Part shown: piece by piece, positions 9,909 to 17,215 of the stretch
How positions within the stretch are numbered: position 1 is the first letter of the stretch
How the letters are laid out: each line of letters opens with the position of its first letter
From: Nitrospirota bacterium
GTDB taxonomy: Bacteria > Nitrospirota > Thermodesulfovibrionia > Thermodesulfovibrionales > UBA9159
Assembly (NCBI GenBank): GCA_021790195.1
Contig: JAJYIF010000009.1
Coordinates: 1 to 64,000 of the forward strand
Direction: 5' to 3'
DNA: 64,000 bases
Notes under the pieces: generated by a model
The model's database searches: none
What the model was told of the DNA's origin: nothing
The model's input: the letters and a program-made list of their open reading frames with translations, nothing else
Translations under genes and position numbers: made by a program

Positions 9909-11531
9909 TTAGGAATTCCCGCGATGTGAGAGAGCGTCTATTCTTTTTTCCACCTCGGGGACGACGCCATTATACTCCGGCGGGACTTTCTTCAGGAACA
10001 TTTCATAGTGAGCCAGTGCCTCACCGGGCTCATTAAGCTTTTCAAGCGTTATCGCAAGATTGTACTGCGCCTCGGAATTGCCGGGATTCATCTGAACCGC
10101 TTTAATGAAGTAATCTCGCGCTTTCACAGGAAAATCGGATATATAATAGACATTGCCCAACTGGTTCAGTGCCTGCGAATTATTAGGGTCAATATCCAGT
10201 GTTCTTTCCCATTCCCTCTTTGCGCTGATCAGATCTCCGCGGTCCTTGAAAGCGCATCCAAGGTTGTAATGCCCGAAGGCAGAGTCCGGCTGAGATCTTA
10301 CCACACTCCCAAACAAGGACAAGTCGTCTCTCCAGTCGCTGTTTCTTCTTGCCGTAGTGAACGCCATAGTCAGAAATAATACCGTCGCAGTCGCAACCAA
10401 TGACATGCGCAGCACTATTTTCGAATTCAAATAAGAACGGTAAAGAAGCTCGCCTGCTATAACACATAGGCCCATGACCGGCAGATATATATATCTTTCA
10501 GCCATAGGCGCGCTCGGGATCGGTACAATGTTAGCGATAAGAATGAAATTTATGGCAAACCAGACGATGCCGAAGAACGCCCTTTCGTTATTTTTTCTTG
10601 ATAACCAGAACAAAGATGGAAGAACGACTGACCATCCAAGGACAGGCCATATGTTTTGGTGAAAAAGGTCTCCGGGCGGAGGATAATATATGCTGAGACC
10701 TGATGGATACACAAACATATATAAATATTTCGGAATGATATAAAAGTTTTTCGATATTCTTGACCATAGGCCTCCGGGATCGAGGCTCGTCCCTATCGCA
10801 TTTGAAAGGGCCTGCGCTCTCATGAAAATGTAAAGCGCAGAAAATAAGAGGAACGGCAGCCCAAAGAGAAGTTTTTGTTTCATATTTTTTCCGGATGAGC
10901 CATCCGATTTGAAGCCATAAAGCAATAATATAAGAGGCAGAAAAGCAGCGCTCTCTTTGCACAAGAGACTCAGGAAAAAGAGCAATCCCGACAAGTATGC
11001 ATATCCTATTTTTCGTTCCCCGGTTCCCTTTGTAAAGACGATAAAAGAGGCAAGCGCAAAGGCGGCCGCAAGGATAGTGTTCCTGCCACCGGATATGAAG
11101 TTGACCGCTTCCGAGTTTATGGGATGCAGAGCGAAAATAAATGCTGCGATGAAAGCTACCGCGGAGTTCAAGAACAACTTATTTACCAGCATGAAGAGCA
11201 ATAGTACAACAACCACATGGAGAATCAGATTCTCCATGTGGTAACCCAGTGGATTGAGACCATAGAGCTGGTAGTCCAACATATAGGTGAGCCTGTTGAG
11301 GGGTCTGTAATACGGCGTTTGTTCATCTGAATAGGTTGTGTCAGGGGCAAGAAACAGACCGGTCAAGGCAGACATATCTTTGTTCGCCGGGTTGTTAAGG
11401 ATAATAGAACTGTCGTCCCAAACAAAACCGTTGTTAATGCTGTTCGCATAGACAAGAACTGTGGCGACCGTCAGAACCGCCGACAGAACGATTGGCGAGG
11501 ACAACTTAGGGTATTTCACCATGAAAGCCAA
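9909..11531 (-). CDS. GT-C membrane protein with C-terminal TPRs
   Basis: Protein of 540 aa. NGFVWDDSSIILNN in the first loop and HPINSEAVNFISGGRNT are the family signatures. About ten membrane segments are followed by three or four TPRs (about 405-530, for example LNQLGNVYYISDFPVKARDYF). It lies 8 bp downstream of a tetrahaem cytochrome gene and is co-transcribed with it. That pairing hints at modification of exported haem proteins, though this is inference. Confidence 0.83.
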   Translation of the reverse strand: MAFMVKYPKLSSPIVLSAVLTVATVLVYANSINNGFVWDDSSIILNNPANKDMSALTGLFLAPDTTYSDEQTPYYRPLNRLTYMLDYQLYGLNPLGYHMENLILHVVVVLLLFMLVNKLFLNSAVAFIAAFIFALHPINSEAVNFISGGRNTILAAAFALASFIVFTKGTGERKIGYAYLSGLLFFLSLLCKESAAFLPLILLLYGFKSDGSSGKNMKQKLLFGLPFLLFSALYIFMRAQALSNAIGTSLDPGGLWSRISKNFYIIPKYLYMFVYPSGLSIYYPPPGDLFHQNIWPVLGWSVVLPSLFWLSRKNNERAFFGIVWFAINFILIANIVPIPSAPMAERYIYLPVMGLCVIAGELLYRSYLNSKIVLRMSLVATATVLFLTMAFTTARRNSDWRDDLSLFGSVVRSQPDSAFGHYNLGCAFKDRGDLISAKREWERTLDIDPNNSQALNQLGNVYYISDFPVKARDYFIKAVQMNPGNSEAQYNLAITLEKLNEPGEALAHYEMFLKKVPPEYNGVVPEVEKRIDALSHRGNS

Positions 11532-11539
11532 CCAAGCGT

Positions 11540-11899
11540 CTAATTATTCTTGTGGCATTCGACGCAGAGGTCGTCGAACTTCTTGCGCAGGAGTTTGTCT
11601 ACGGTATTCTTGCCGTGAGGTTCGTGACAAGTAACGCATGTGACCCTGTTCCCTTCTGCCAGCGGCAGATCGGCCGGCACAATGCGAGAGACAACGTCTA
11701 CCGGATGGTCTTTCCCTTTACTGGTAGGATGGCATTTTGCGCAGGTCTCGTTTATCACCGCTTTGACTGCCTTGTAGTCCTGCTCCTTGTGGCAATCCGA
11801 GCATTTTCCGTGTATCTTTTTGGAGACCCCGGCTTCCGCCATGCGCACGCAGAGAAACAGAATAGTCACGCATAAAAGTATTTCGCGACCTTTTCCCAT
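11540..11899 (-). CDS. Small tetrahaem cytochrome (paired CXXCH)
   Basis: Protein of 119 aa: signal peptide (about 1-23), then CSDCH, CAKCH, CVTCH and CVECH. Additional histidines (HPTSKGKDHP, HEPHGK) are potential distal ligands. Size and spacing fit a periplasmic cytochrome c7/c3-like shuttle of the doubled-CXXCH type. First gene of an operon with the TPR GT-C gene. No strong promoter seen; a GTCAT repeat pair lies upstream. Confidence 0.88.
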   Translation of the reverse strand: MGKGREILLCVTILFLCVRMAEAGVSKKIHGKCSDCHKEQDYKAVKAVINETCAKCHPTSKGKDHPVDVVSRIVPADLPLAEGNRVTCVTCHEPHGKNTVDKLLRKKFDDLCVECHKNN

Positions 11900-11919
11900 G
11901 GCGCTTTCACATTGTATGT

Positions 11920-12018
11920 TTCGACAAGCTCACCATGACAATCATACCCCTAAGCTTGCAAAAAGGTTATCCTTAGCATGCATATAAATATTGTCATCCC
12001 CGGGGCTTGTCGAAGGAT
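11920..12018. repeat. Inverted pair of GTCAT-tailed repeats
   Basis: The left copy ends ...GCTCACCATGAC (11920-11939). The right copy starts GTCATCCCCGGGG and contains CTTGTCGAAGG (11993-12018). Both share TTCGACAAG in inverted orientation. No gene lies between them. The right copy abuts the stop codon of the octahaem cytochrome. Confidence 0.6.
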
Positions 12019-13082
12019 CACTTCTTCTTTGTCGACTGCCCCTGCACGTCGGACGTTGGGATGCCATGATCTTTACCGTGGCAGGTAAGGATGCACGTGG
12101 GAGAACCCTTTACACCCGGTATGTATTGTCCGGGTCCTGTCACGATCTGGCGATCAAATTCTATGAGAGACGGATTGATCTGGCTTCCATGAGAGGCATG
12201 GCATGTGTGGCAGGAGGTCTTTACAAAGACTATGTGCTCCCTGTGTCCATAAGGCTGGGTTTGAGAGCCGACGAAACTCTCATTGCCGAGTATGCTTTCA
12301 CGTCTGTGGCAGCTGTAGCAAAGGTCATATGCATATTGCGACTCCGGCCCTTCAGTAGTGGTGTAATTCTTCTTCAGGAGGGGGGGATAATCGGAGCCGT
12401 GAGACTCATGGCAGTCCGTGCAGTCTATAGTTAAGCTGCCCTGCATGTCCTTGAAAAGACTGACGCTTCTTCTTCTTGCGGCCCTTTCTATAGGATGATA
12501 GGATTGGTTGTTCGGGTCGAAGAGCAATCTAATATTGGGAGAAGTTGCGGGCCTGTTTGCGCTGTCGCCATGGCATTTGTAACACACCTCCGAGGCCTTT
12601 GTAGCCACCTTTTTTTGTCCGTTTATCGAAACCCCTGTCACCTTGCCCATTTTGTTCTGATTGTCCAAAGAATGGGGATTATGACAATCATAACAAGCTA
12701 CATGCCTTGGCATTAAAGGGCTGGTTTCCGGAAGCGTCTCATTCCGTTCATGGTACAGCGACGTTTCCAGGATAGGATGGTGCGACCTTTTCTGCAGACT
12801 CGAATATATGTCGGATCCCTTGTCATCGGGGGTTTGCGGATATGGACCGTGGCAGATGAGGCAGAGCTTGTCCGGTGTCGCCCTCAGCATAGGCGTCTTC
12901 GGTTGGCCGTGAGCTACATGACACCCGGAACACCCTTTCGGGTTCTTCTGACGGTCCTCGTGGGTCCCCAGCGTTGTCTTATTTTGCCCACCCTGCGAGG
13001 CGGGCAGGACTATTGCCGTCATAACAGTTATAAGAGATACGATTACCGCGCCGAGCGCTAATAAAAAGAGTTTCGCTTTCAC
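12018..13082 (-). CDS. Octahaem c-type cytochrome (paired CXXCH)
   Basis: I start at the GTG at 13082 because GAGAGAAG precedes it and it lies just after the upstream stop; an upstream GTG at 13130 has no ribosome site. Protein of 354 aa with an N-terminal hydrophobic signal or anchor. Haem sites in order: CSGCH, CLICH, CYDCH, CYKCH, CTDCH, CYSCH, CHTCH and CILTCH, the last a CX3CH. This gives eight predicted haems. Part of the leftward NHL-cytochrome operon. A periplasmic or outer-membrane electron-conduit role is inferred. Lysine-rich C-terminus. Confidence 0.87.
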   Translation of the reverse strand: MKAKLFLLALGAVIVSLITVMTAIVLPASQGGQNKTTLGTHEDRQKNPKGCSGCHVAHGQPKTPMLRATPDKLCLICHGPYPQTPDDKGSDIYSSLQKRSHHPILETSLYHERNETLPETSPLMPRHVACYDCHNPHSLDNQNKMGKVTGVSINGQKKVATKASEVCYKCHGDSANRPATSPNIRLLFDPNNQSYHPIERAARRRSVSLFKDMQGSLTIDCTDCHESHGSDYPPLLKKNYTTTEGPESQYAYDLCYSCHRRESILGNESFVGSQTQPYGHREHIVFVKTSCHTCHASHGSQINPSLIEFDRQIVTGPGQYIPGVKGSPTCILTCHGKDHGIPTSDVQGQSTKKK

Positions 13083-13095
13083 AGTTCTTCTCTCA

Positions 13096-13983
13096 TCAGT
13101 ATGGGTACGAGCAGGTTGGGCAATCAACACCGGGAGTGCAGCTCGTCACATGGCACGCACTGCAAAGGGTATCATCACAGGCTTTCGCAACCCAAAAACA
13201 GGGAAGGTTGGGGGCTGACGGGTTAAAACAACTGCAATTGCCGTTTTCCGGGTGGTCATTGTGCGGGTCATGACAGGATGCGCATTGAACGCCGCCGAAC
13301 CCGCCCCTGATAGGCACGCCCGGATGACCGCCATAAGTCGCATTTGTCGGCTTTAAGAGAGGAAGAAGCGGCGGGATGTTCAGAGCGGTACCGTTGCCGC
13401 TGTTTTCTATATCAGTGTCCAAAGTGCAATTTATAGCAATAGAAACAGGGTGCATGCCTGAAATATCAGTGCCCAGATAGCCGCCATTCGTAGAGGGCAT
13501 AGTGGTAACTCCATTGGCCATTGTTATCTGCCCCGTGCTTCCGGGTCCGGGCGTATTTACCACTGCTCCAATGGCAACGGTGCCGTCATGACAGCTCAGA
13601 CATAGTGTTGAACCTTTATCGGGCTGTCCGACTGTCACATAACTGTCATAGGGAACAATATAGTTTGCCACTGCGCTCAGACTATGGTTCCACAGGGGAG
13701 TGTTGGAGGTGTCGCCGCTGAATTTCCCGATTGACCCGTGAGGAGTATGGCAGAACACGCATATCTCCGTAGTTCCCCCAGCCGCAGCTTTTATAGTTCC
13801 CGGACCGTTTACGGACAGGTTATGTCTTGTTGTTGCGACCCCGGCGTAAGCCCTGACCGCGTAATGGACGGCATAAGCCGCATAAAAAAGAAAGATCAGG
13901 ATGAAGACCAGGGCTAAGGTTGAGGTAACTGTGACACCCTTTGGCTGTCTTCCTCTTCTTCTCAGGCTAAACCTTGATCTCAA
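13096..13983 (-). CDS. Tetrahaem cytochrome, candidate filament-type
   Basis: Protein of 295 aa starting at a TTG behind GGAGAAAGG. A basic N-terminus and long hydrophobic segment (about 18-45) form the export signal or anchor. The mature part begins RHNLS and carries CVFCHTPHG, PLWNHS, CLSCHDG, CASCHDPH and CSACH: four haems. The same layout is seen in the cytochrome at 19560-20312. From memory, OmcE-like and related tetrahaem cytochromes share the CxFCHTPH...PLWN...CLxCHxG pattern; I could not align them. The C-terminus is cysteine-rich (CTPGVDCPTC). Confidence 0.85.
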   Translation of the reverse strand: MRSRFSLRRRGRQPKGVTVTSTLALVFILIFLFYAAYAVHYAVRAYAGVATTRHNLSVNGPGTIKAAAGGTTEICVFCHTPHGSIGKFSGDTSNTPLWNHSLSAVANYIVPYDSYVTVGQPDKGSTLCLSCHDGTVAIGAVVNTPGPGSTGQITMANGVTTMPSTNGGYLGTDISGMHPVSIAINCTLDTDIENSGNGTALNIPPLLPLLKPTNATYGGHPGVPIRGGFGGVQCASCHDPHNDHPENGNCSCFNPSAPNLPCFWVAKACDDTLCSACHVTSCTPGVDCPTCSYPY

Positions 13984-14017
13984 CTTGACCTTTCTCCTTA
14001 ATCTTTACCTTGACCTG
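13984..14017. repeat. 9-bp-period repeat (TTGACC family), left copy
   Basis: TTGACC units at 9-bp-like spacing begin beside the stop codon of the NHL lipoprotein and supply the ribosome site (GGAGAAAGG) of the tetrahaem cytochrome. An oppositely oriented copy lies in the 5' coding part of the NHL gene. Confidence 0.6.
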
Positions 14018-15136
14018 TTATTGTTCTTCTATCAATTGAAACGCCTGGACTCTCATATTGTAAGTATCGGCAACATAGATTACGTTGTTATGATTAATAA
14101 ATATACCATTTGGAAGGGTAAATTTTCCATAAGCTTTGCCCTCTTCGCCGAAGAAGAGGAGGAGTCTGCCGTCCTTGTTGAAAATCTTTATCATGCCCTG
14201 CTCCGAATCCACAACATAAATATTGCCGTGTGTGTCGGTCGCAACACCCTTCGGCCTTGCGAATTCGTTATATGATCCCCCTCTCGATCCGAACTTGAAG
14301 AGGAACTTGCCGCTTGTGTCGAACACCTCTATCCTTGCGTTCATAGTGTCGGAAACATAGAGTCTGCCATTGTTGTCCGCCCAGCAATAAGTCGGGAAAT
14401 TGAACTCTCCGTCTCCTTCTCCCCTTTTCCCGATGATAAATTTTTTATTGCCGTCTCTGTCCGCCGCAATAACATCGTGATTGTCCGTGTCGACGATGAA
14501 AAGGGTATCTGACTTTTCATCGTATGCGAGACCGACGGGCCTCATCCCCTCCCGTGAGATAGACTTGATGAAATTGCCCTGAGGGTCGTACTTAAATATC
14601 TTCTTGGCCGCAGAATCGGAAACATAGATATTCCCATCTCTGTCGGTCACAACACAGACGGGGTCCGCGAGAGACCCATCTCCGCTGGTCCCGACGTGAA
14701 AAAAGTCATTTGTCTTCAGGTTCACCACTGTTACCCGCTGAGCGCCGGAATCCGCAATGTAAAGGTCGTCGCCCCTTTGGTAAACATACATGGGCTTTAG
14801 GAGAATGGGTGCTTCCCTGGCTTCGAAGAATTCGTACTTCCCGGTCAACACATCGAGCACTGAAGAGCCCTCGGGAAGCAAAGAGGTGAAGCTCCAGAGG
14901 TACCGTATCCTCGGCTTCTCGGGCGGTCCGGGCCAGATTATCTTGTTCTCCATCGAAGTGTCGAAATGCGCCCTCTGCTCGGTGGCGCAGCCGACCATAA
15001 TCAGCAGGGCAGCAAGGGTAAACAGTTTAAGCAGGTCAACAACCGAGAGGGCAAAAAGTTTAACAAGATCAATAAAGAAAACTTTAAGGAGTTCAGATAG
15101 GTCAAAAAGGCAAGAAACTTTACGAAACAATTTCAT
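14018..15136 (-). CDS. NHL-repeat beta-propeller lipoprotein
   Basis: Protein of 372 aa, lipobox LIMVGC near residue 50. The mature part opens with WPGPPEKPRI, also found as WPLPPDKPRI in the second NHL lipoprotein (25096-26199), then about six NHL blades (LYIADSGAQRVTVV; IYVSDSAAKKIFKY; LYVSDTMNARIEVF; IYVVDSEQGMIKIF). Start: ATG with AAGGAAG upstream. The unusually long N-terminus (LSELLKVFFIDLVKLF...) is encoded by the 9-bp TTGACC-family repeat. Likely an outer- or inner-membrane lipoprotein in the periplasm or on the surface, assisting cytochrome assembly or contact; this role is inferred from neighbours. Confidence 0.87.
   Translation of the reverse strand: MKLFRKVSCLFDLSELLKVFFIDLVKLFALSVVDLLKLFTLAALLIMVGCATEQRAHFDTSMENKIIWPGPPEKPRIRYLWSFTSLLPEGSSVLDVLTGKYEFFEAREAPILLKPMYVYQRGDDLYIADSGAQRVTVVNLKTNDFFHVGTSGDGSLADPVCVVTDRDGNIYVSDSAAKKIFKYDPQGNFIKSISREGMRPVGLAYDEKSDTLFIVDTDNHDVIAADRDGNKKFIIGKRGEGDGEFNFPTYCWADNNGRLYVSDTMNARIEVFDTSGKFLFKFGSRGGSYNEFARPKGVATDTHGNIYVVDSEQGMIKIFNKDGRLLLFFGEEGKAYGKFTLPNGIFINHNNVIYVADTYNMRVQAFQLIEEQ
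14990..15125. repeat. 9-bp-period repeat encoding a signal peptide
   Basis: On the minus strand, units like TTGACCTGC, TTAAACTGT and TTGATCTTG, TTAAACTTT recur. They are translated in frame as the hydrophobic signal of the NHL lipoprotein. Orientation is opposite to the copy at 13984-14017. Confidence 0.65.
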
Positions 15137-15160
15137 TTAAATTTACTTCCTTTTAATTTT

Positions 15161-15184
15161 GTCATTCCGGCTTGTCCGGAATCC
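15161..15184. repeat. GTCAT hairpin, type 2
   Basis: GTCATTCCGG-CTTG-TCCGGAATCC: a 7-bp stem with GTCAT tail. Its minus strand supplies the last codons (IPDKPE) and TGA stop of the GIY-YIG remnant at 15162-15300, as the copy at 26231 does for the intact gene. Confidence 0.8.
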
Positions 15185-15300
15185 TTCTGACGATGTCGCA
15201 GTATAAGTCCTGCATTGAAGAAATAGTCTTTCTGATAAGCTCCAGTTTACTGCGCCTGCTCATATTCTTTAGCTGTTTCTTCAGGCCTTCCACTGGAACA
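15162..15300 (-). pseudogene. Remnant of a second GIY-YIG gene (C-terminal part)
   Basis: About 42 codons (KKQLKNMSRRSKLELIRK..., ending DIVRRIPDKPE) align with the C-terminus of the GIY-YIG protein at 26232-26549 ([18 protein letters not shown]..., ending [11 protein letters not shown]). The catalytic N-terminal half is absent. It lies directly against the bracketed GIY-YIG element at 15318-15704. Confidence 0.7.
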
Positions 15301-15317
15301 AGCACATCCCCTTTTTC

Positions 15318-15344
15318 GTCATTCCCGCGAAGGCGGGAATCCAG
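15318..15344. repeat. Terminal inverted repeat, GTCAT hairpin type 1 (left)
   Basis: A 27-bp copy: GTC, an 8-bp stem ATTCCCGC-GAAG-GCGGGAAT, and CCAG. It is the exact reverse complement of 15678-15704. Its minus strand gives the last codons (GFPPSRE) and the TGA stop of the GIY-YIG gene. Confidence 0.9.
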
Positions 15345-15641
15345 TCCTCTCCAGCAAATCATCATACAAATCTTTCCATTCAGGATTACTCTCCTCTATG
15401 GGCCGCAATTTCCAGCACCTCTCCCATTTCTTTATCTGCTTCTCTCTCAGTATCGCCGCCTCAGCAGAGGCGTGAATCTCATACCATACCATACCAGACT
15501 ATGCACACTATATTTCTTTGTGAACCCGTCAACGAGATTGTTCTTGTGCTCATATATTCGCTTGATCAAGTCCGAAGTCACGCCGATATAGAGAGTTCCA
15601 TTCTGTCTGCTGCATAGCATATAAACACAAAAGGATTTCAT
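15319..15641 (-). pseudogene. GIY-YIG nuclease gene with 5-bp slippage frameshift
   Basis: The ATG at 15641 is preceded by AGAGGC. VYMLCSRQNGTLYIGVTSDLIKRIYEHK is interrupted here as motifs VYML and LYIGV, then R and YEHKNN: the GIY-YIG core. At 15481-15495 the unit ATACC is present three times. Removing one unit joins HSLVWYE to ...AAILREKQIKKWER... and gives 105 codons, the same as the intact gene at 26232-26549. As it stands the frame breaks. It may be a dead gene or one switched by slippage. Small stand-alone GIY-YIG proteins are DNA endonucleases of unclear role. Confidence 0.8.
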
Positions 15642-15677
15642 GCCTCTACACCGTTCTCGTCTTCTCAAGGGTACTGC

Positions 15678-15704
15678 CTGGATTCCCGCCTTCGCGGGAA
15701 TGAC
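15678..15704. repeat. Terminal inverted repeat, GTCAT hairpin type 1 (right)
   Basis: Exact 27-bp inverted copy of 15318-15344, lying 36 bp upstream of the GIY-YIG start. Together the two bracket a 387-bp unit. Confidence 0.9.
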
Positions 15705-15784
15705 ACCTAAAAATGCTCTACTAATGGTCTTATTAGTGTCTGCCTTTCGTTATTCAAAGATATTATTCTACGAGGTGAATTGAC

Positions 15785-16786
15785 CTACTTAACCTCATTG
15801 ACCTTGTTATCATATGTTATTATCTTCGCCTTTTCCCGGAGGCCCTTTATAAGCTCTTCATAGAGCTGCGTTCTCTTTTTGTTTAAGAGTTCTTTTTCCA
15901 GCCCTGGCTTGACCTCGTCAAAGGACATCTGCCGCTCGGGTTCGCGGCCGTCGAATTTCACTATCATTATGCCCCTTGAGATAGTGATCATTTTGACTTC
16001 GCCTTCCTTCATGCTCCAGACTTCCTTTTCAAGGTCTTCCTCGAGCCTTCCCTTGTGCAGATAACCCATGTCTCCGCACTTCTCCCGCAATGCGTCGTCC
16101 GAGTATTCCTTCGCCAGCTTGCAGAAATCTCCTCCGGCCTTGACCTTGCTTAAAACCTCTGCGGCTTTGTCCATTTTCTCCTTTCCGACCTTGTCGGTTG
16201 CGTCAGGGGCTATGTAGACGAATATCTCATTAAACTTTATCTTTTCGGGCTCGACAAAACGTTTCTTGTTTGCTTCATAATAATCTTTCACTTCCGAATC
16301 AGTGGGTTTGGAAACTTGATCGACCTTCGTCTTCATCAGTTTGTCGATGGACAGCCCTTCCCGGATCTCTTTTTCGTAAGATGCCTCGGTGAGACCTCTC
16401 TGTTTAAGGGCGTCTTCGAAATCCGACTTCGATTTGAAATGCGACTTCTGCCCGTCGAATATCTTCCTGACATCAGCGTCCGTGGCCGACATCCCAAGCC
16501 TCACCGCCTCCTGGTAGAGCAATTCCGAAACGATAAGCCGATCGATCGCCTCTTTCCTGTACTGGTCCTTTTTCTCTTGCGCAAGGTCGGGATGAAACGA
16601 AAGGGAGGGGATCATCTGGTCGATCATGGCATCCACATCCGCCTCTGTAATGGCGACTCCGTTCACCGAGGCAGCGGGTTTGGAGTCCTCTGCGAAGACA
16701 TCAGGCGTGTAGCGTGTAACGTATAGCGTGCAGAGAAGAAAGGCAAACAAAGCAGCGTGCAGCGTATAGCAAGTAGTGATTTTCAT
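15785..16786 (-). CDS. PpiC/SurA-type peptidyl-prolyl isomerase
   Basis: Protein of 333 aa, periplasmic foldase. SurA-like N-terminal helical domain (about 38-175, VNGVAITEADVDAMIDQM) and one parvulin domain (about 178-285, with CKLAKEYSDD, GDMGYLHKGRL, GIMIVKFDG). Start overlaps the stop of the four-helix-bundle gene by 4 bp, so translation is coupled. The signal peptide (residues 1-32, containing CYTLHAALFAFLLCTLYV) is encoded by the GCGTATA-type 7-bp repeat. PpiC proteins often sit with exported multihaem cytochromes, for example at Geobacter omcZ (recalled, not checked). Confidence 0.9.
   Translation of the reverse strand: MKITTCYTLHAALFAFLLCTLYVTRYTPDVFAEDSKPAASVNGVAITEADVDAMIDQMIPSLSFHPDLAQEKKDQYRKEAIDRLIVSELLYQEAVRLGMSATDADVRKIFDGQKSHFKSKSDFEDALKQRGLTEASYEKEIREGLSIDKLMKTKVDQVSKPTDSEVKDYYEANKKRFVEPEKIKFNEIFVYIAPDATDKVGKEKMDKAAEVLSKVKAGGDFCKLAKEYSDDALREKCGDMGYLHKGRLEEDLEKEVWSMKEGEVKMITISRGIMIVKFDGREPERQMSFDEVKPGLEKELLNKKRTQLYEELIKGLREKAKIITYDNKVNEVK
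16704..16778. repeat. 7-bp-period repeat (GCGTGTA family), in frame in the PpiC signal peptide
   Basis: Units GCGTGTA, GCGTGTA, ACGTATA, GCGTGCA, then AGCGTGCAGCGTATAGC. Positions 16756-16770 (CGTGCAGCGTATAGC) match 17147-17161 exactly in inverted orientation, so the two copies bracket the four-helix-bundle gene. Confidence 0.8.
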
Positions 16787-17139
16787 GTCCTCATTCTCCT
16801 GATTACTGTTGCCAGTAGTTTTGAGGTTTCTTCCTGAAGAGAATACAATCTCTGAAAGTCTTCTGACTTCAGATAACCAAGATCTTTTGATGAAGATATC
16901 TGTGTTTCGAATTCGGAACAGGGGCCGAAGGCGATTCTCAAATATTGCAAGTACTCATTCCGACTTCTTCTATATCCCTCAGCAATATTTGAAGGAATAG
17001 ACACAGCACACCTTCTCAATTGAGAAACTAATCCAAACTTTTCTGTTCCGGGGAATGCATCTGTAGCTCTATAGATTTCAAGGGCCAATTTGTACGCTTT
17101 CTGATAAACGATCAAATCTTTATACGAATTCGTCTTCAT
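16783..17139 (-). CDS. Four-helix-bundle protein (S23 / 23S rRNA-IVP / Avd-like)
   Basis: Protein of 118 aa. Motifs SYKDLIVYQKAYKLALEIY, RRCAVSIPSNIAEGYRR and LRIAFGPCSEFET are typical of the TIGR02436/PF05635 four-helix bundle family, which includes proteins encoded in 23S rRNA intervening sequences and Avd of diversity-generating retroelements. I chose the ATG at 17139; a GTG at 17160 would extend it into the repeat. Stop overlaps the PpiC start. Flanked by inverted 7-bp-period repeats. Function unknown; nucleic-acid binding is inferred from Avd. Confidence 0.85.
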   Translation of the reverse strand: MKTNSYKDLIVYQKAYKLALEIYRATDAFPGTEKFGLVSQLRRCAVSIPSNIAEGYRRSRNEYLQYLRIAFGPCSEFETQISSSKDLGYLKSEDFQRLYSLQEETSKLLATVIRRMRT

Positions 17140-17146
17140 ATTATAC

Positions 17147-17212
17147 GCTATACGCTGCACGTCTCTCGTGTCGCAGCATACACGCTACTCGCTAAACGCT
17201 ACGCGCTCAACG
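17147..17212. repeat. 7-bp-period repeat (GCGTGTA family), inverted copy
   Basis: Plus strand reads TATACGC, TGCACG, then CACGCTACTCGCTAAACGCT: the reverse orientation of the copy at 16704-16778. It fills the gap between barrel gene and four-helix-bundle gene. Confidence 0.8.
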
Positions 17213-17215
17213 GTG

